Shown here piece after piece: positions 12,946 through 21,433 of a stretch of 64,000 nt of DNA; position 1 is the stretch's first letter, and the number at the start of each line of letters is the position of its first letter. Both the position numbers and the translations under genes were made by a program. The notes below the pieces were generated by a model. That model did no database searches, had not been told where the DNA came from, and saw only the letters and a program-made list of their open reading frames with translations. The stretch is from NCBI GenBank assembly GCA_943787535.1, contig CALSMU010000010.1, positions 62,001-126,000 of the forward strand. The letters run 5' to 3'. The stretch is from an uncultured Flavobacteriales bacterium. Lineage in GTDB: Bacteria > Bacteroidota > Bacteroidia > Flavobacteriales_D > Parvicellaceae.

Positions 12946-13068
12946 TTAGCTCACCTGAATGCAGCAGCTTTTAATATTTAAAGTTTAAATACAAACAATC
13001 TTACATGAACAATTCCCGTTGAATAGCAAATAATTTAATTAATCTAATGTTATTTTAGCATTAATTAC

Positions 13069-14604
13069 ATGGGAATAGTTGCAAAACAAAGCATTTGGAA
13101 TACAATTACACTTTTCACAGGTGTTTTTTTAGGTGCAATAAACACGATGATTCTGTTTCCAATGATGTTGGAATCGGATCAGTATGGATTGACCCGCATA
13201 ATAGTGACTATTGGCTTGCTTGGTGGACAGTTTGCGATGATGGGTATGCCTTCTATTTTAATTAAATATCTGCATAAATTCAGAAAAAGGGAAGGTAATA
13301 GTTATGGTATTTTGCGGTTTGTAATTATAACATGTATGGCTGGCGCAGCTATTGTTGTCAGTTGCTTATATTTCGGTAAATCTGTTGTTTTATTACCTTA
13401 TGAAAACAATGCGAAGGCACTTGGGGATAAATATTTTTTATTAATCCCTTTTGTATTTTTTGTTGTGGTTAATGGTATTGTTAGCCAATATTTAAAAGCG
13501 GTTTTTCACAGTGTTTACCAATTGGTTATTAGCGAAATATTTATGAGAGTCGCTCAGACTTTTTTATTGTTTTTATATTATTTCGAATTATTTAGTTTTG
13601 ATTTTTTCATGCTTTGCTTCGTTCTTATATATGGAATGCAATCATTGTTACTCCTTGCTTATTTGGTAAAGATTAAAGAATTCGATATAAGAGGGGATAA
13701 GGAAGTTATGACGCCTGAAAACAGACAGAAATTCTTCAAATATGGAATAGCCAATTTTTTCTCTGGTCTTGGGTTTAAATTATCAAATATGATTGATGTT
13801 TTGATGATAGGTTCTATGGTTGGAATTATTGGAGTTGGAGAAAATCAAGGACTAAAAGCCATTGCAATTTATTCTTTAGCAGTATTTATGAGTTCTGTCA
13901 TTGAAATACCCTCAAGGGCAATAAGCAATATTGCTTTCCCTTTAGTTGGAAAAGCATGGGCAAATAATAATATAGAAGAGGTAAAAAACTTGTACAAGAA
14001 GACTGCAATTAATCAACTAGTTGTTGGGGGCCTTATTTTTATCGGAATATGGATCAATATTGATCAAATTATCACAATTTTAATTGAAATTTCACAAGAA
14101 AGTTTTGACTACTCCTCTATTAAGTATGTTGTGTTCTTTCTTGGTTTAGCTAAACTTTTTCATATTGCTTCTGGAATTAATGGCGGTATAATAATGACAT
14201 CCAAATATTATTTGTTTGGCACATATATAACTCTAAGTCTAATTTTTATTACTCTTTTTACCAATTGGATTTTTATTCCTATATATGGGATAGTTGGAGC
14301 TGCTGTGGCTACTGCAATTTCTTTATTGCTATTCAACTTAGTGTCTTTTCTTTTATTGCTAATAAAATTTAAAATGCAACCATACACAATGAAAACATTT
14401 TTGACTGTTATTATTGGTTTTTCAGCTTTCTTTTTAACTGGATTACTTCCTGAAATAGAAAGCCCTATATTCAGTATTATTCTGCAGTCAATCCTTGTGT
14501 TATCTATTTATATACCATTAATAGTTGTCTGTAAAATATCTGAAGATATTAATGATTTAGCGGATAAATTTTCGCGAAAGATTGTAGCTTTATTCACGCA
14601 TTGA
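13069..14604 (+). CDS. Polysaccharide flippase, Wzx/MATE-like
   Basis: A 511-residue integral membrane protein with 12-14 hydrophobic segments along its whole length and the N-terminal layout of the polysaccharide transport (PST/MOP exporter) family: a first helix near residues 10-30 followed by LFPMMLESDQYGLTRIIVT. Such proteins flip lipid-linked oligosaccharides across the inner membrane. Same direction as the glycosyltransferase-methyltransferase block upstream but separated by 275 bases, so it may have its own promoter. It starts at the only good ATG (MGIVAKQSIWN). Confidence 0.87.
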   Translation: MGIVAKQSIWNTITLFTGVFLGAINTMILFPMMLESDQYGLTRIIVTIGLLGGQFAMMGMPSILIKYLHKFRKREGNSYGILRFVIITCMAGAAIVVSCLYFGKSVVLLPYENNAKALGDKYFLLIPFVFFVVVNGIVSQYLKAVFHSVYQLVISEIFMRVAQTFLLFLYYFELFSFDFFMLCFVLIYGMQSLLLLAYLVKIKEFDIRGDKEVMTPENRQKFFKYGIANFFSGLGFKLSNMIDVLMIGSMVGIIGVGENQGLKAIAIYSLAVFMSSVIEIPSRAISNIAFPLVGKAWANNNIEEVKNLYKKTAINQLVVGGLIFIGIWINIDQIITILIEISQESFDYSSIKYVVFFLGLAKLFHIASGINGGIIMTSKYYLFGTYITLSLIFITLFTNWIFIPIYGIVGAAVATAISLLLFNLVSFLLLLIKFKMQPYTMKTFLTVIIGFSAFFLTGLLPEIESPIFSIILQSILVLSIYIPLIVVCKISEDINDLADKFSRKIVALFTH

Positions 14605-14663
14605 CACTTTCATAAAGATGCTGAAAATTATTACTAAAGTGGAACAGGTTTTATTAGGAATTA

Positions 14664-15059
14664 ATGATCGAAACGGTTAAAATAGTAAAGAAAAAAAGGT
14701 TTAAGGCATTTTCGATGTACTTAAGAGAAGATGGTATCATGAATACTGTTTTTGAGGATAATATATTAATTACAATGGAAGATACTTCAGGGGCATTAAA
14801 TTGGGTTGAAAGTTTGGGAGGTGAGAAATATCTTAATTTGTTTGAAGGTGGTTACAATACCGATTTCGATCCTTTTGTAAGGGAATATGCATCTTCTGCA
14901 GACGAAAATAACTACACCATTGCCGATGCTATTGTTACATCAACCTTGTCATTGAATATGGTAGCAAAATTTTATATTCAATTTAATAAACCACACATGC
15001 CTACAAAGGTTTTTAAAAGTAGAGACGAGGCTATTCAGTGGTTGTTGTCTTTTAAATAA
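14664..15059 (+). CDS. Small DUF7793-like (STAS/SEC14-like) protein
   Basis: 131 residues, soluble, no signal peptide. The C-terminal half has the pattern ADAIVTSTLSLNMVAKFYI, then P-x-K-V-F and a final A-x-x-WL. The same pattern occurs in the protein at 34848-35312 (AEAIVINTLPARLYAKFYI, P-V-K-I-F, A-K-L-W-L), so the two are paralogues. I associate this type with Bacteroidetes DUF7793-like proteins of STAS/SpoIIAA-like fold; that name is tentative and no function is known. It stands between the flippase and proline dehydrogenase genes, 59 and 88 bases from them. Confidence 0.7.
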   Translation: MIETVKIVKKKRFKAFSMYLREDGIMNTVFEDNILITMEDTSGALNWVESLGGEKYLNLFEGGYNTDFDPFVREYASSADENNYTIADAIVTSTLSLNMVAKFYIQFNKPHMPTKVFKSRDEAIQWLLSFK

Positions 15060-15147
15060 AATTTCTTGTGTTGTTAAAATAGCTTTTTGAATTCATGTTT
15101 TATATGCGGTTGAATACTTATCTTCGTCCTTTATAAAAGGCAAATCA

Positions 15148-16317
15148 ATGTCTCTGAAATTTGATAATACAGAAATAGCTTTTAAAAGTAAATCCAGTCA
15201 TGATTTAAAAAGTGCAAAGCTGCTCTTTAATATGGTTAGTAGTAGCTCTATGGTTAGGCTTGGTAGAAGCCTTACTAACGTTGCATTCTCTATTCAGCTT
15301 CCGATAAAAGGAATTATCAAGAAAACAATTTTCAAACAGTTTTGTGGAGGCGAGAATATTAAGGAATGTGAAAAAACAATAACTACATTAAATAAATATG
15401 GTGTCGGTACTATATTGGATTATTCTGTAGAAGGAAAAGAAGGGGAAGATGATTTAGATTCTACCGTCTTAGAAATTATAGCTACAATTAAAAAAGCTGG
15501 AAGTAGTATGGCTATTCCTTTTTCAGTTTTTAAACCAACTGGGATAGCGCAATTTTCTATTTTGGAAAAGGCTAATGAAGGAATAAATAACTTGAGCGAA
15601 AAGGAATTACAAGCTTACAACAAGATTGCAGAACGTTTCGATGCTATTTGTAAAGCAGCGTATGAATTAGATGTACCCTTATTTATTGATGCTGAAGATA
15701 GCTGGATTCAAAATACCATAGACCGATTGTGTGAAAATATGATGGCTAAGTACAATACAGAAAAGGTTGTTATTTATACTACTCTTCAGTTTTACAGATG
15801 GGATAGGTTGGATTATTTAAAAGAATTACATAAAAAGGCAAAAGAGACTAACTGTAAAATTGGAGTGAAACTAGTACGTGGAGCCTATATGGAAAAAGAA
15901 AGAGAGCGGGCCAATGATATGGGATATAAAGATCCTATCCAACCCACTAAAGAAGCTACCGATAATGACTACGACTTAGCTCTAGAGTACTGTGTAGAAA
16001 ATTTAGAGGATATTTCTATTTGTGCCGGAACGCACAATGAGGATAGTTCGCAATATTTGGCGAGTTTGATGCAAAAATATGGCATAGAAAAAACGGATAA
16101 ACGAATATATTTTGCTCAATTGTTGGGTATGAGCGATCATATTAGCTTTAATTTATCCAATGAAAAGTATAATGTGGCAAAATACGTTCCTTACGGACCT
16201 GTTAAAGAGGTTCTTCCTTATTTAATTCGAAGAGCTGAAGAAAACACATCAGTTGCTGGGCAAACTAGTAGAGAGCTTGCGTTGATTCAAAAAGAGATAC
16301 GAAGAAGAAGAGGTTAA
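15148..16317 (+). CDS. Proline dehydrogenase
   Basis: A 389-residue stand-alone FAD-dependent proline dehydrogenase, oxidising proline to pyrroline-5-carboxylate and passing electrons to the membrane quinone pool. Family signatures: FIDAEDSWIQNTIDRL (about residues 180-195), IYTTLQFYRWDRLDYL, KLVRGAYMEKERERA (about 244-258, flavin and substrate contact), GTHNEDSS and, near the end, YLIRRAEENTSVAGQT (about 361-376) with the RRxxE substrate-carboxylate motif. There is no fused aldehyde dehydrogenase domain, unlike PutA. A bidirectional terminator follows. Confidence 0.95.
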   Translation: MSLKFDNTEIAFKSKSSHDLKSAKLLFNMVSSSSMVRLGRSLTNVAFSIQLPIKGIIKKTIFKQFCGGENIKECEKTITTLNKYGVGTILDYSVEGKEGEDDLDSTVLEIIATIKKAGSSMAIPFSVFKPTGIAQFSILEKANEGINNLSEKELQAYNKIAERFDAICKAAYELDVPLFIDAEDSWIQNTIDRLCENMMAKYNTEKVVIYTTLQFYRWDRLDYLKELHKKAKETNCKIGVKLVRGAYMEKERERANDMGYKDPIQPTKEATDNDYDLALEYCVENLEDISICAGTHNEDSSQYLASLMQKYGIEKTDKRIYFAQLLGMSDHISFNLSNEKYNVAKYVPYGPVKEVLPYLIRRAEENTSVAGQTSRELALIQKEIRRRRG

Positions 16318-16427
16318 GGTTTGCTTAGATTCTTAAATATTTTTGCAAGTAGTCGTTGTCGTAATTTGGTTTGCATTCTTAAATAACAAATAGTATATCT
16401 GTAATATTATCCTAAAGAATTTTGCAC

Positions 16428-16461
16428 AAAAAAAGCCAAAAGATTATCTTTTGGCTTTTTT
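16428..16461. terminator. Bidirectional rho-independent terminator
   Basis: AAAAGCCAAAAGAT and ATCTTTTGGCTTTT form a 14-bp stem around a tiny loop, with an A-run before and a T-run after. It lies between the converging proline dehydrogenase and DUF1573 genes and can serve both. Confidence 0.9.
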
Positions 16462-16479
16462 AAAAATGCAATTGATAGG

Positions 16480-17070
16480 TTATTTTTCAGCGTTAACAAA
16501 TGCTTTAATTTTCACAATAGTATTTTTAGGCTCTGTATTTGCTTCAACAGTTACTGTTTTTTCTTGAGGTGATCCAGCTTGTCCTTTGCTAGGTCTAAAA
16601 ATCACATCGATTGTTGCTGTTTCATTAGGTTTAATAGGATACTTTGGCCAATCTGGAACCGTGCACCCACAAGATCCTTTTGCATTTGTAATTGACAACG
16701 GCTCCGTGCCCGTATTTACGAATTCAAAGGAATATTTGTTTTCAGTTTCTGCATCAACATTCCCGAAGTCATACACTTCATTTTTAAATTTGATAGAAGT
16801 AGTTGGTCCAGTTGGAGCAGTTGACATTGAACCAGGGTTTTGCTGAGCTGGTGTTACTGCGTTAGTATTTAATGGTGGAGAATTTAAGTTCTCCATGTTA
16901 GGATTTGCCGGTAAATTTCCTGGTTTCTGTGAAACAAGATTATTTACAGTATTCGAACGATTCGGTTGTTCAATTATATTTTCAATTTTTATATTCGATA
17001 TTTGAACACTATTGTAAACCGATAATATAAGGATTACCCCAACGAGGCCTAAGGTTATTTTATTTGTCAT
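16480..17070 (-). CDS. DUF1573 domain protein, N-terminally anchored
   Basis: 196 residues: a hydrophobic N-terminal segment (about residues 5-24) acting as signal anchor, a Pro/Asn/Thr-rich linker (about 40-95), then a DUF1573 domain with the diagnostic GSCGCTVPDWPKYPI followed by P-x-E-x-A-x-I. DUF1573 is an Ig-like beta domain, abundant in Bacteroidetes envelope proteins, whose role is unknown. It converges on proline dehydrogenase and lies downstream of the S41 protease gene, 73 bases away, on the same strand. Confidence 0.85.
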   Translation of the reverse strand: MTNKITLGLVGVILILSVYNSVQISNIKIENIIEQPNRSNTVNNLVSQKPGNLPANPNMENLNSPPLNTNAVTPAQQNPGSMSTAPTGPTTSIKFKNEVYDFGNVDAETENKYSFEFVNTGTEPLSITNAKGSCGCTVPDWPKYPIKPNETATIDVIFRPSKGQAGSPQEKTVTVEANTEPKNTIVKIKAFVNAEK

Positions 17071-17143
17071 ATATTATATTTTTTGTACGCAAATTTAAAT
17101 AATAATAATTAGAAGTATCTTAATGAATTGTTAAAGCTAGAAC

Positions 17144-19219
17144 TTAGTTTGCCGAAAGTTGATTAAATTCATTTCCTTCTTTCAAGATTTTCAGCGCTTC
17201 CTGAAGTGATGAATTCAAATCGTTTATTATTTCATAAAACTTTCTGTAATCATAAAGGTTTTGAGCTATATTGGCTTTAAGTCTAGTTTTAATCGTTTTT
17301 TCAGCAGCTAAAAACTCATCTTCGTTGTACTCTAAACCTTCTTCTTCCGCATACTTAAATAATTCTTTGACTACCTTTTCTGTTTTGAAGTTGGATTTAT
17401 ATTTATCAAACGAGATGTATTTAGATTCTAATTTCTCACGATTTTTATTTACCCAAGTTAAGGCAAAGCGATTCAAAATTCCCTTTCTAATCAATGAAGA
17501 ATAATATTTACTGGTTCCGTTTGTGTCCAGAGGCACAAATACATCTGGCATGATGCCACCTCCACCATAAACGGTTCTGTTTTTTACTTTTGTTTCAAAT
17601 TTTAACGAATCGATAAAGTGGATGCTATCTTTATTAAATGACTCACCACTGGTGTACCTCTCGTATTTTTCTTTTCGGTATTCCCGGGTGCCATTTTCAT
17701 AGGATTTTTGAATACATCTTCCAGAAGGTGTATAGTACCTTTGTGTAGTTATTCTTACTTGAGTTCCATCCGTTAGATATATTGGTTTTTGAACAAGACC
17801 TTTTCCAAAAGATCTTCTTCCAACAATAAGTCCTCTATCCCAATCTTGAATTGCTCCTGAAACAATTTCGCTTGCTGATGCGCTACTTTCATTGATCAAA
17901 ACAATTAACCTTCCCTTTTCAAAATCTCCCTTATGTCTTGTGCCGTAACTGTTTTTGGGATAGGTTCTTCCTTGCGTATAAACTACAAGTTTATCATCGT
18001 CTAACAATTCATCCACTAAGTTAATAGCAGTCATTAAATATCCTCCGCCATTACTTTGTAGGTCAATTATTAAGTCTTCCATTCCCTCTGCTCGAAGCCC
18101 TCTTACTGCTTTCGTTACTTCGTCCACAGTAGTGGCTGAAAAGTTATTTAGCTTCACATAGCCTACTTTGGGGGCTGCCATGTAGGAAGCATCTAAACTA
18201 TAAATAGGTATTTTATCTCTCTCAACAGTGAATTCCAGAAGTTCCTTGCTTCCATCTCTTTTCATTTTCACTTGAACCTTGGTTCCTTTATCGCCTAACA
18301 ATCGGTCTCGAACTCCTGTGTTATTTATTCCGGTTCCAGCCACAACTTCTTTGTCAATCTCAACAAATTGATCACCTGCTTGAATTCCAACTTTTTCAGA
18401 CGGTCCTCCAGGAATTGCTTGAACAACGGTGATTGTATCTTTTACTATTTGAAAGCGAACTCCTACGCCAGAGAACGAACCTTTTAAAGGCGCGTTCATA
18501 TCATGTATATCCTTTAATGAAATATATGCTGAATGCGGATCTAATTGGTCTAACATATAACGAATCCCATTCTCAACAATAACGGTATTTGTTACTGTAT
18601 CTGAATAAACAGCATCAAAATAATTGAGTGCTTTCTCATATTCATTAATGGAGGTCAAATTATCCTTATCTCCCAAAATAGTATAAGAATAGCCATTGCA
18701 TTCACTACGGGTAATAGTTTTAATTTTAGAACTATCTCCATCTGAAAGGGTCAGGTTAACCGAACTGTTCCTTTCTCCTGTTAATACTCTTGTAATGTCC
18801 AGGTATGAATAGAATTCTTCTATGCTCTGTTCTCCAATTTTTATTATTTTATCACCTTCTTGAATTTTTGCTTTGTCTGCCCCACTACCTGGGATAACGC
18901 TTTTTACCAGCAAGGTGTCTCCTTTAAATTTAAAAGAGATGCCAATTCCTTGATACTTGGTTTGCGTTGCAACCGCATACTTTTTTAGTAATGAATCCTT
19001 ATGGTAAGCTTGAAAAGGAGATAGGTTGTTGTGCATTCCTCTAATAAAATCAAGTTCCAGCTGTTCTCTATCCACATCTTCGACATACATTCTATCAATG
19101 AGACTCATTAGCTCATTAACCTTATAAGTGGTAGTATATGTCTCACTTTCTATTTGAGCTAAACTAGATGATATAGCTAAAGATACTAAGAGTAATGTGC
19201 TTAAAATGTTCCTTATCAT
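17144..19219 (-). CDS. S41 family C-terminal processing peptidase with two PDZ domains
   Basis: A 691-residue secreted protease (signal peptide about residues 1-21). Two PDZ domains are visible: one around residues 90-165 (YQGIGISFKFKGDTLLVKSV, GDKIIKI) and one around 250-325 (FSGVGVRFQIVKDTITVVQA, GDQFVEI). The S41 core follows, with LQSNGGGY near 390, the serine in NESSASASEIVSGA near 445 and the lysine in RRSFGKGLVQ near 470, the Ser-Lys dyad of CtpA/Prc proteases. A helical extension of about 120 residues ends the protein. Such enzymes cut periplasmic proteins at their C-termini. Most CtpA enzymes carry one PDZ, but duplicated ones occur. Confidence 0.93.
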   Translation of the reverse strand: MIRNILSTLLLVSLAISSSLAQIESETYTTTYKVNELMSLIDRMYVEDVDREQLELDFIRGMHNNLSPFQAYHKDSLLKKYAVATQTKYQGIGISFKFKGDTLLVKSVIPGSGADKAKIQEGDKIIKIGEQSIEEFYSYLDITRVLTGERNSSVNLTLSDGDSSKIKTITRSECNGYSYTILGDKDNLTSINEYEKALNYFDAVYSDTVTNTVIVENGIRYMLDQLDPHSAYISLKDIHDMNAPLKGSFSGVGVRFQIVKDTITVVQAIPGGPSEKVGIQAGDQFVEIDKEVVAGTGINNTGVRDRLLGDKGTKVQVKMKRDGSKELLEFTVERDKIPIYSLDASYMAAPKVGYVKLNNFSATTVDEVTKAVRGLRAEGMEDLIIDLQSNGGGYLMTAINLVDELLDDDKLVVYTQGRTYPKNSYGTRHKGDFEKGRLIVLINESSASASEIVSGAIQDWDRGLIVGRRSFGKGLVQKPIYLTDGTQVRITTQRYYTPSGRCIQKSYENGTREYRKEKYERYTSGESFNKDSIHFIDSLKFETKVKNRTVYGGGGIMPDVFVPLDTNGTSKYYSSLIRKGILNRFALTWVNKNREKLESKYISFDKYKSNFKTEKVVKELFKYAEEEGLEYNEDEFLAAEKTIKTRLKANIAQNLYDYRKFYEIINDLNSSLQEALKILKEGNEFNQLSAN

Positions 19220-19292
19220 ATAATGTGAATTGTCTTTAGTGAGATAACTATTGGGTGAAGTTATAAAAATACTCTCTTAAAATTTGTTAATA

Positions 19293-20108
19293 ATGAAAAT
19301 TGGTAAAAATATAGACTTAATCGGTGCTATACCAATAATTAATCCAACTTTTACATTAATTATAATCGCATTATCTTTTATGGTTACACCAATCCATAGC
19401 CAGTCGTTCAAATATGATCAGATAAAATATCAACGAGTAAGAGTAGCTTACAACGAGAATTACGATTTTATTGATAGCATGTTTCATGAAAAAAGTATCG
19501 ACATTAATAAAATGAATATTTTTCTACGTGCTATTAAGTCTGAAAGAAAACTTGAATTATACGCCAAGAATAAAAACGATTCGATTTATACTTTAATTAA
19601 GTCATATGATTTCTGCTTTTTTTCTGGTGAACTTGGTCCAAAAAGGGCACAAGGAGATATGCAAATTCCAGAAGGGTTTTATCATATCGACCGTTTCAAT
19701 CCGTCAAGCTATTTCTTTTTATCATTAGGTATAAATTACCCCAATATTAGTGATCGAAAATTAGCAAATTCGCGAGATGTTGGAGGAGACATTTTCATTC
19801 ACGGTGATTGTGTTAGCATCGGCTGTATACCTCTTACAGATAAATGGATTAAAGAATTATATGTGATTTGTGTTGAAGCAAAAAACAACGGACAAAGTAA
19901 AATTCCTATTCATTTATTTCCATTCCGAATGGAGGATTATAGTAAAAATAGGTTGAGATATTCTGCTGAACTTAGCCGATTGAAGTTTTGGGATAGCTTA
20001 GCCAATGGATACAATTATTTTGAGGTAAAAAAGCAATTGCCAAAGATAAATATAAACGCATATGGGTTTTATCAGGTTCAATATTCTGATGTCGAAATCC
20101 CTCAATGA
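19293..20108 (+). CDS. L,D-transpeptidase family protein (YafK type)
   Basis: About 271 residues with an N-terminal signal or anchor segment (about 15-38). The catalytic YkuD-like motif is HGDCVSIGCIPLTD near residue 175, with the conserved histidine and the SxGC cysteine nucleophile. The GELGPKRAQGDMQIPEGFY stretch before it is typical of the YafK subfamily. Members make or cut peptidoglycan cross-links or attach proteins to it. I chose the ATG at 19293; a TTG three codons earlier is possible. Divergent from the S41 protease gene and convergent with the pterin dehydratase gene. Confidence 0.88.
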   Translation: MKIGKNIDLIGAIPIINPTFTLIIIALSFMVTPIHSQSFKYDQIKYQRVRVAYNENYDFIDSMFHEKSIDINKMNIFLRAIKSERKLELYAKNKNDSIYTLIKSYDFCFFSGELGPKRAQGDMQIPEGFYHIDRFNPSSYFFLSLGINYPNISDRKLANSRDVGGDIFIHGDCVSIGCIPLTDKWIKELYVICVEAKNNGQSKIPIHLFPFRMEDYSKNRLRYSAELSRLKFWDSLANGYNYFEVKKQLPKININAYGFYQVQYSDVEIPQ

Positions 20109-20122
20109 AATGAATTCGGATT

Positions 20123-20407
20123 TCAGTTATTTACTATTTCTTCAATTGTTTTTGCCAAATCAATATCTAATTGCGTTATACCTCCTTTATCATGCGTACT
20201 TAAGCGGATGTTTAATTTGTTGTAAACATTGAACCATTCCGGGTGATGATTCATTTCTTCAGCCACTTCACCAATTCTATTCATTGTGGCTAAGGCATCT
20301 TTAAAATTTGCAAAAACAAATTTTTTTATGATTCCATCTTTTTCATATTTCCAGCCCTCTAGCGATAGTAATGCCTTTTGAATTTCTATTTCGGTTAATC
20401 TTTTCAT
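20123..20407 (-). CDS. 4a-hydroxytetrahydrobiopterin dehydratase
   Basis: 94 residues, full length for pterin-4a-carbinolamine dehydratase (PhhB/DCoH). The active-site signature is EEMNHHPEWFNVYNKL (about residues 49-64), with the paired histidines and the W-F/Y that bind the pterin, followed by STHDKGGIT. The enzyme recycles the oxidised pterin cofactor made by aromatic amino acid hydroxylases. It is the last core gene before the accessory island; a relic of the rsmG 3' end begins 80 bases upstream of its start. Confidence 0.95.
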   Translation of the reverse strand: MKRLTEIEIQKALLSLEGWKYEKDGIIKKFVFANFKDALATMNRIGEVAEEMNHHPEWFNVYNKLNIRLSTHDKGGITQLDIDLAKTIEEIVNN

Positions 20408-20487
20408 TGTTTTTATTTCACTTAAAGAGCATTGAAGAGGAGCGCACTATAAAAAGCTAGGTGACTTTCTGAAAAAATTACATTATT

Positions 20488-20540
20488 TACCCATTATAGG
20501 ACATAAACAACTTGGTTGGTTTCGAAAAATTCACCTTCAA
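20488..20540 (-). repeat. Relic copy of the rsmG 3' end (direct repeat, left copy)
   Basis: These 53 bases match 24137-24190, the coding 3' end of rsmG, with one single-base deletion and three mismatches. The orientation is the same. The deletion puts it out of frame and the rest of rsmG is absent, so it is a non-coding relic. Identity ends at 20540/24190, next to the core of the attC-like site A. The pair flanks about 3.6 kb of accessory genes. Confidence 0.85.
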
Positions 20541-20621
20541 CGTTTGAGCTAAAATACGAAGAAACGGTCCCGATACCTATCGGGAGGTAGGCAAGGCTGT
20601 TTGCCTTAGCTTGTGTTAGGC
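20535..20621 (-). repeat. attC-like recombination site A (87 bp)
   Basis: On the minus strand the site starts with GCCTAAC (20621-20615), a perfect RYYYAAC core that overlaps the higA stop codon, and ends with GTTGAAG (20541-20535), matching GTTRRRY at six of seven positions. Inside, AAGCTAAGG and TTTTAGCTC form the L-type arms, and the loop contains the perfect hairpin TCCCGATA-CC-TATCGGGA (20568-20585). Length and layout fit integron attC sites (57-141 bp), but no integrase is in the window, so the class is inferred. Confidence 0.6.
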
Positions 20622-20912
20622 AGCGTTATTTATGTTTTTGATATTATCAAGCTCCTCCTTTTTGTTTAACCTTTCTTCTTCAATATCATAATCATCTTGA
20701 AGTCCAAGCCAGAATTTAGCAGAAGTTCCAAAGTACTTGGAAAGTCTAAGAGCTGTGTCAGCTGTTACTCTTCTTCTTCCTTTAGTGATTTCACTAATTC
20801 GAGTTTGAGGAATAAAGGTGTCTTTTGAAAGTCTGTAGGCAGATATTTCAAGAGGCTTAAGAAACTCTTCTAAAAGAATCTCACCTGGGTGTATGTTTTT
20901 TAAATCATTCAT
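20616..20912 (-). CDS. higA: HigA family antitoxin
   Basis: 98 residues. Starts with the HigA signature IHPGEILLEEFLKPLEIS (about residues 6-23) and contains an XRE-type helix-turn-helix (STRL-like AYRLSKDTFIPQTRISEIT, then RRVTADTALRLSKYFGTSAKFWLGLQ spread over about 24-73). HigA binds and neutralises the HigB ribosome-dependent RNase and represses the operon. It starts 11 bases after the toxin stop, the toxin-first order usual for higBA. Its last codons and stop are part of the GCCTAAC core of site A, which places the gene inside a cassette-like unit. Confidence 0.92.
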   Translation of the reverse strand: MNDLKNIHPGEILLEEFLKPLEISAYRLSKDTFIPQTRISEITKGRRRVTADTALRLSKYFGTSAKFWLGLQDDYDIEEERLNKKEELDNIKNINNAA

Positions 20913-20923
20913 TTTAAATCCTT

Positions 20924-21205
20924 TTAATGATAATCAATTATTTCTGTTTGAAAAGCATTTCCATTTTCCCATTTGAAAATGATTCTCCATTGTTTATTAA
21001 TTCGAATGCTATAAAAGTCTTTTAGATTCCCTCCTAATTTTTCTAATCGGTTAGAAGGAGGAATACGTAAATCCTGAATGTCAATAGAGTTATTCAGCAT
21101 TCTGAGCTTTCTTCGACTTATTTCTTGAATTTCATTAGGAAGTTTTTTAGACCTCTTTCCATTCCAGATTTTTTCCGTTTCCTTATTGCCGAAAGACTTA
21201 ATCAT
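20924..21205 (-). CDS. higB: HigB/RelE-type toxin
   Basis: 93 residues from the ATG at 21205, which gives the usual HigB start MIKSFGNKETEKIWNG; a longer reading frame with nine extra residues is open but unlikely. The RelE/HigB fold is recognisable from KKLPNEIQEISRRKL, LRIPPSNRLEKLGG and the C-terminal FYSIRINKQWRIIFKW (about residues 63-78), which carries the basic and aromatic catalytic residues. The toxin cleaves mRNA on translating ribosomes. Paired with higA just downstream; such modules are common in mobile and cassette DNA. Confidence 0.92.
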   Translation of the reverse strand: MIKSFGNKETEKIWNGKRSKKLPNEIQEISRRKLRMLNNSIDIQDLRIPPSNRLEKLGGNLKDFYSIRINKQWRIIFKWENGNAFQTEIIDYH

Positions 21206-21271
21206 AGTTACTATTCTCGTTAGTAACGTCAAAAGTAACTAAAAGGTTGCTTTATTCCAAATTTTAATGAT

Positions 21272-21404
21272 GCCCAACGTTTCGCAGATTTGCGATGTGA
21301 CGGAATTTGCAGCAATATCTTACGTTTTACATCTAATGATTATTAGAAGCAGAATGTTTCATAGACCACTCAACCCGCCATATTCGCAAATGTGTTGTTA
21401 TGGG
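21272..21404 (-). repeat. attC-like recombination site B (133 bp)
   Basis: Read on the minus strand it starts with CCCATAAC and ends with GTTGGGC (21278-21272), a perfect GTTRRRY core. The two arms are inverted repeats of about 30 bases: CACATTTGCGAATATGGCGG pairs imperfectly with CCGTCACATCGCAAATCTGC. It lies just past the stop of the 116-residue gene at 21434 and before higB, as an attC site lies at the end of a cassette. The 228 bases between the genes hold nothing else. Confidence 0.55.
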
Positions 21405-21433
21405 TTGGTAAAATCAAAACTGCGAATTTTAGT

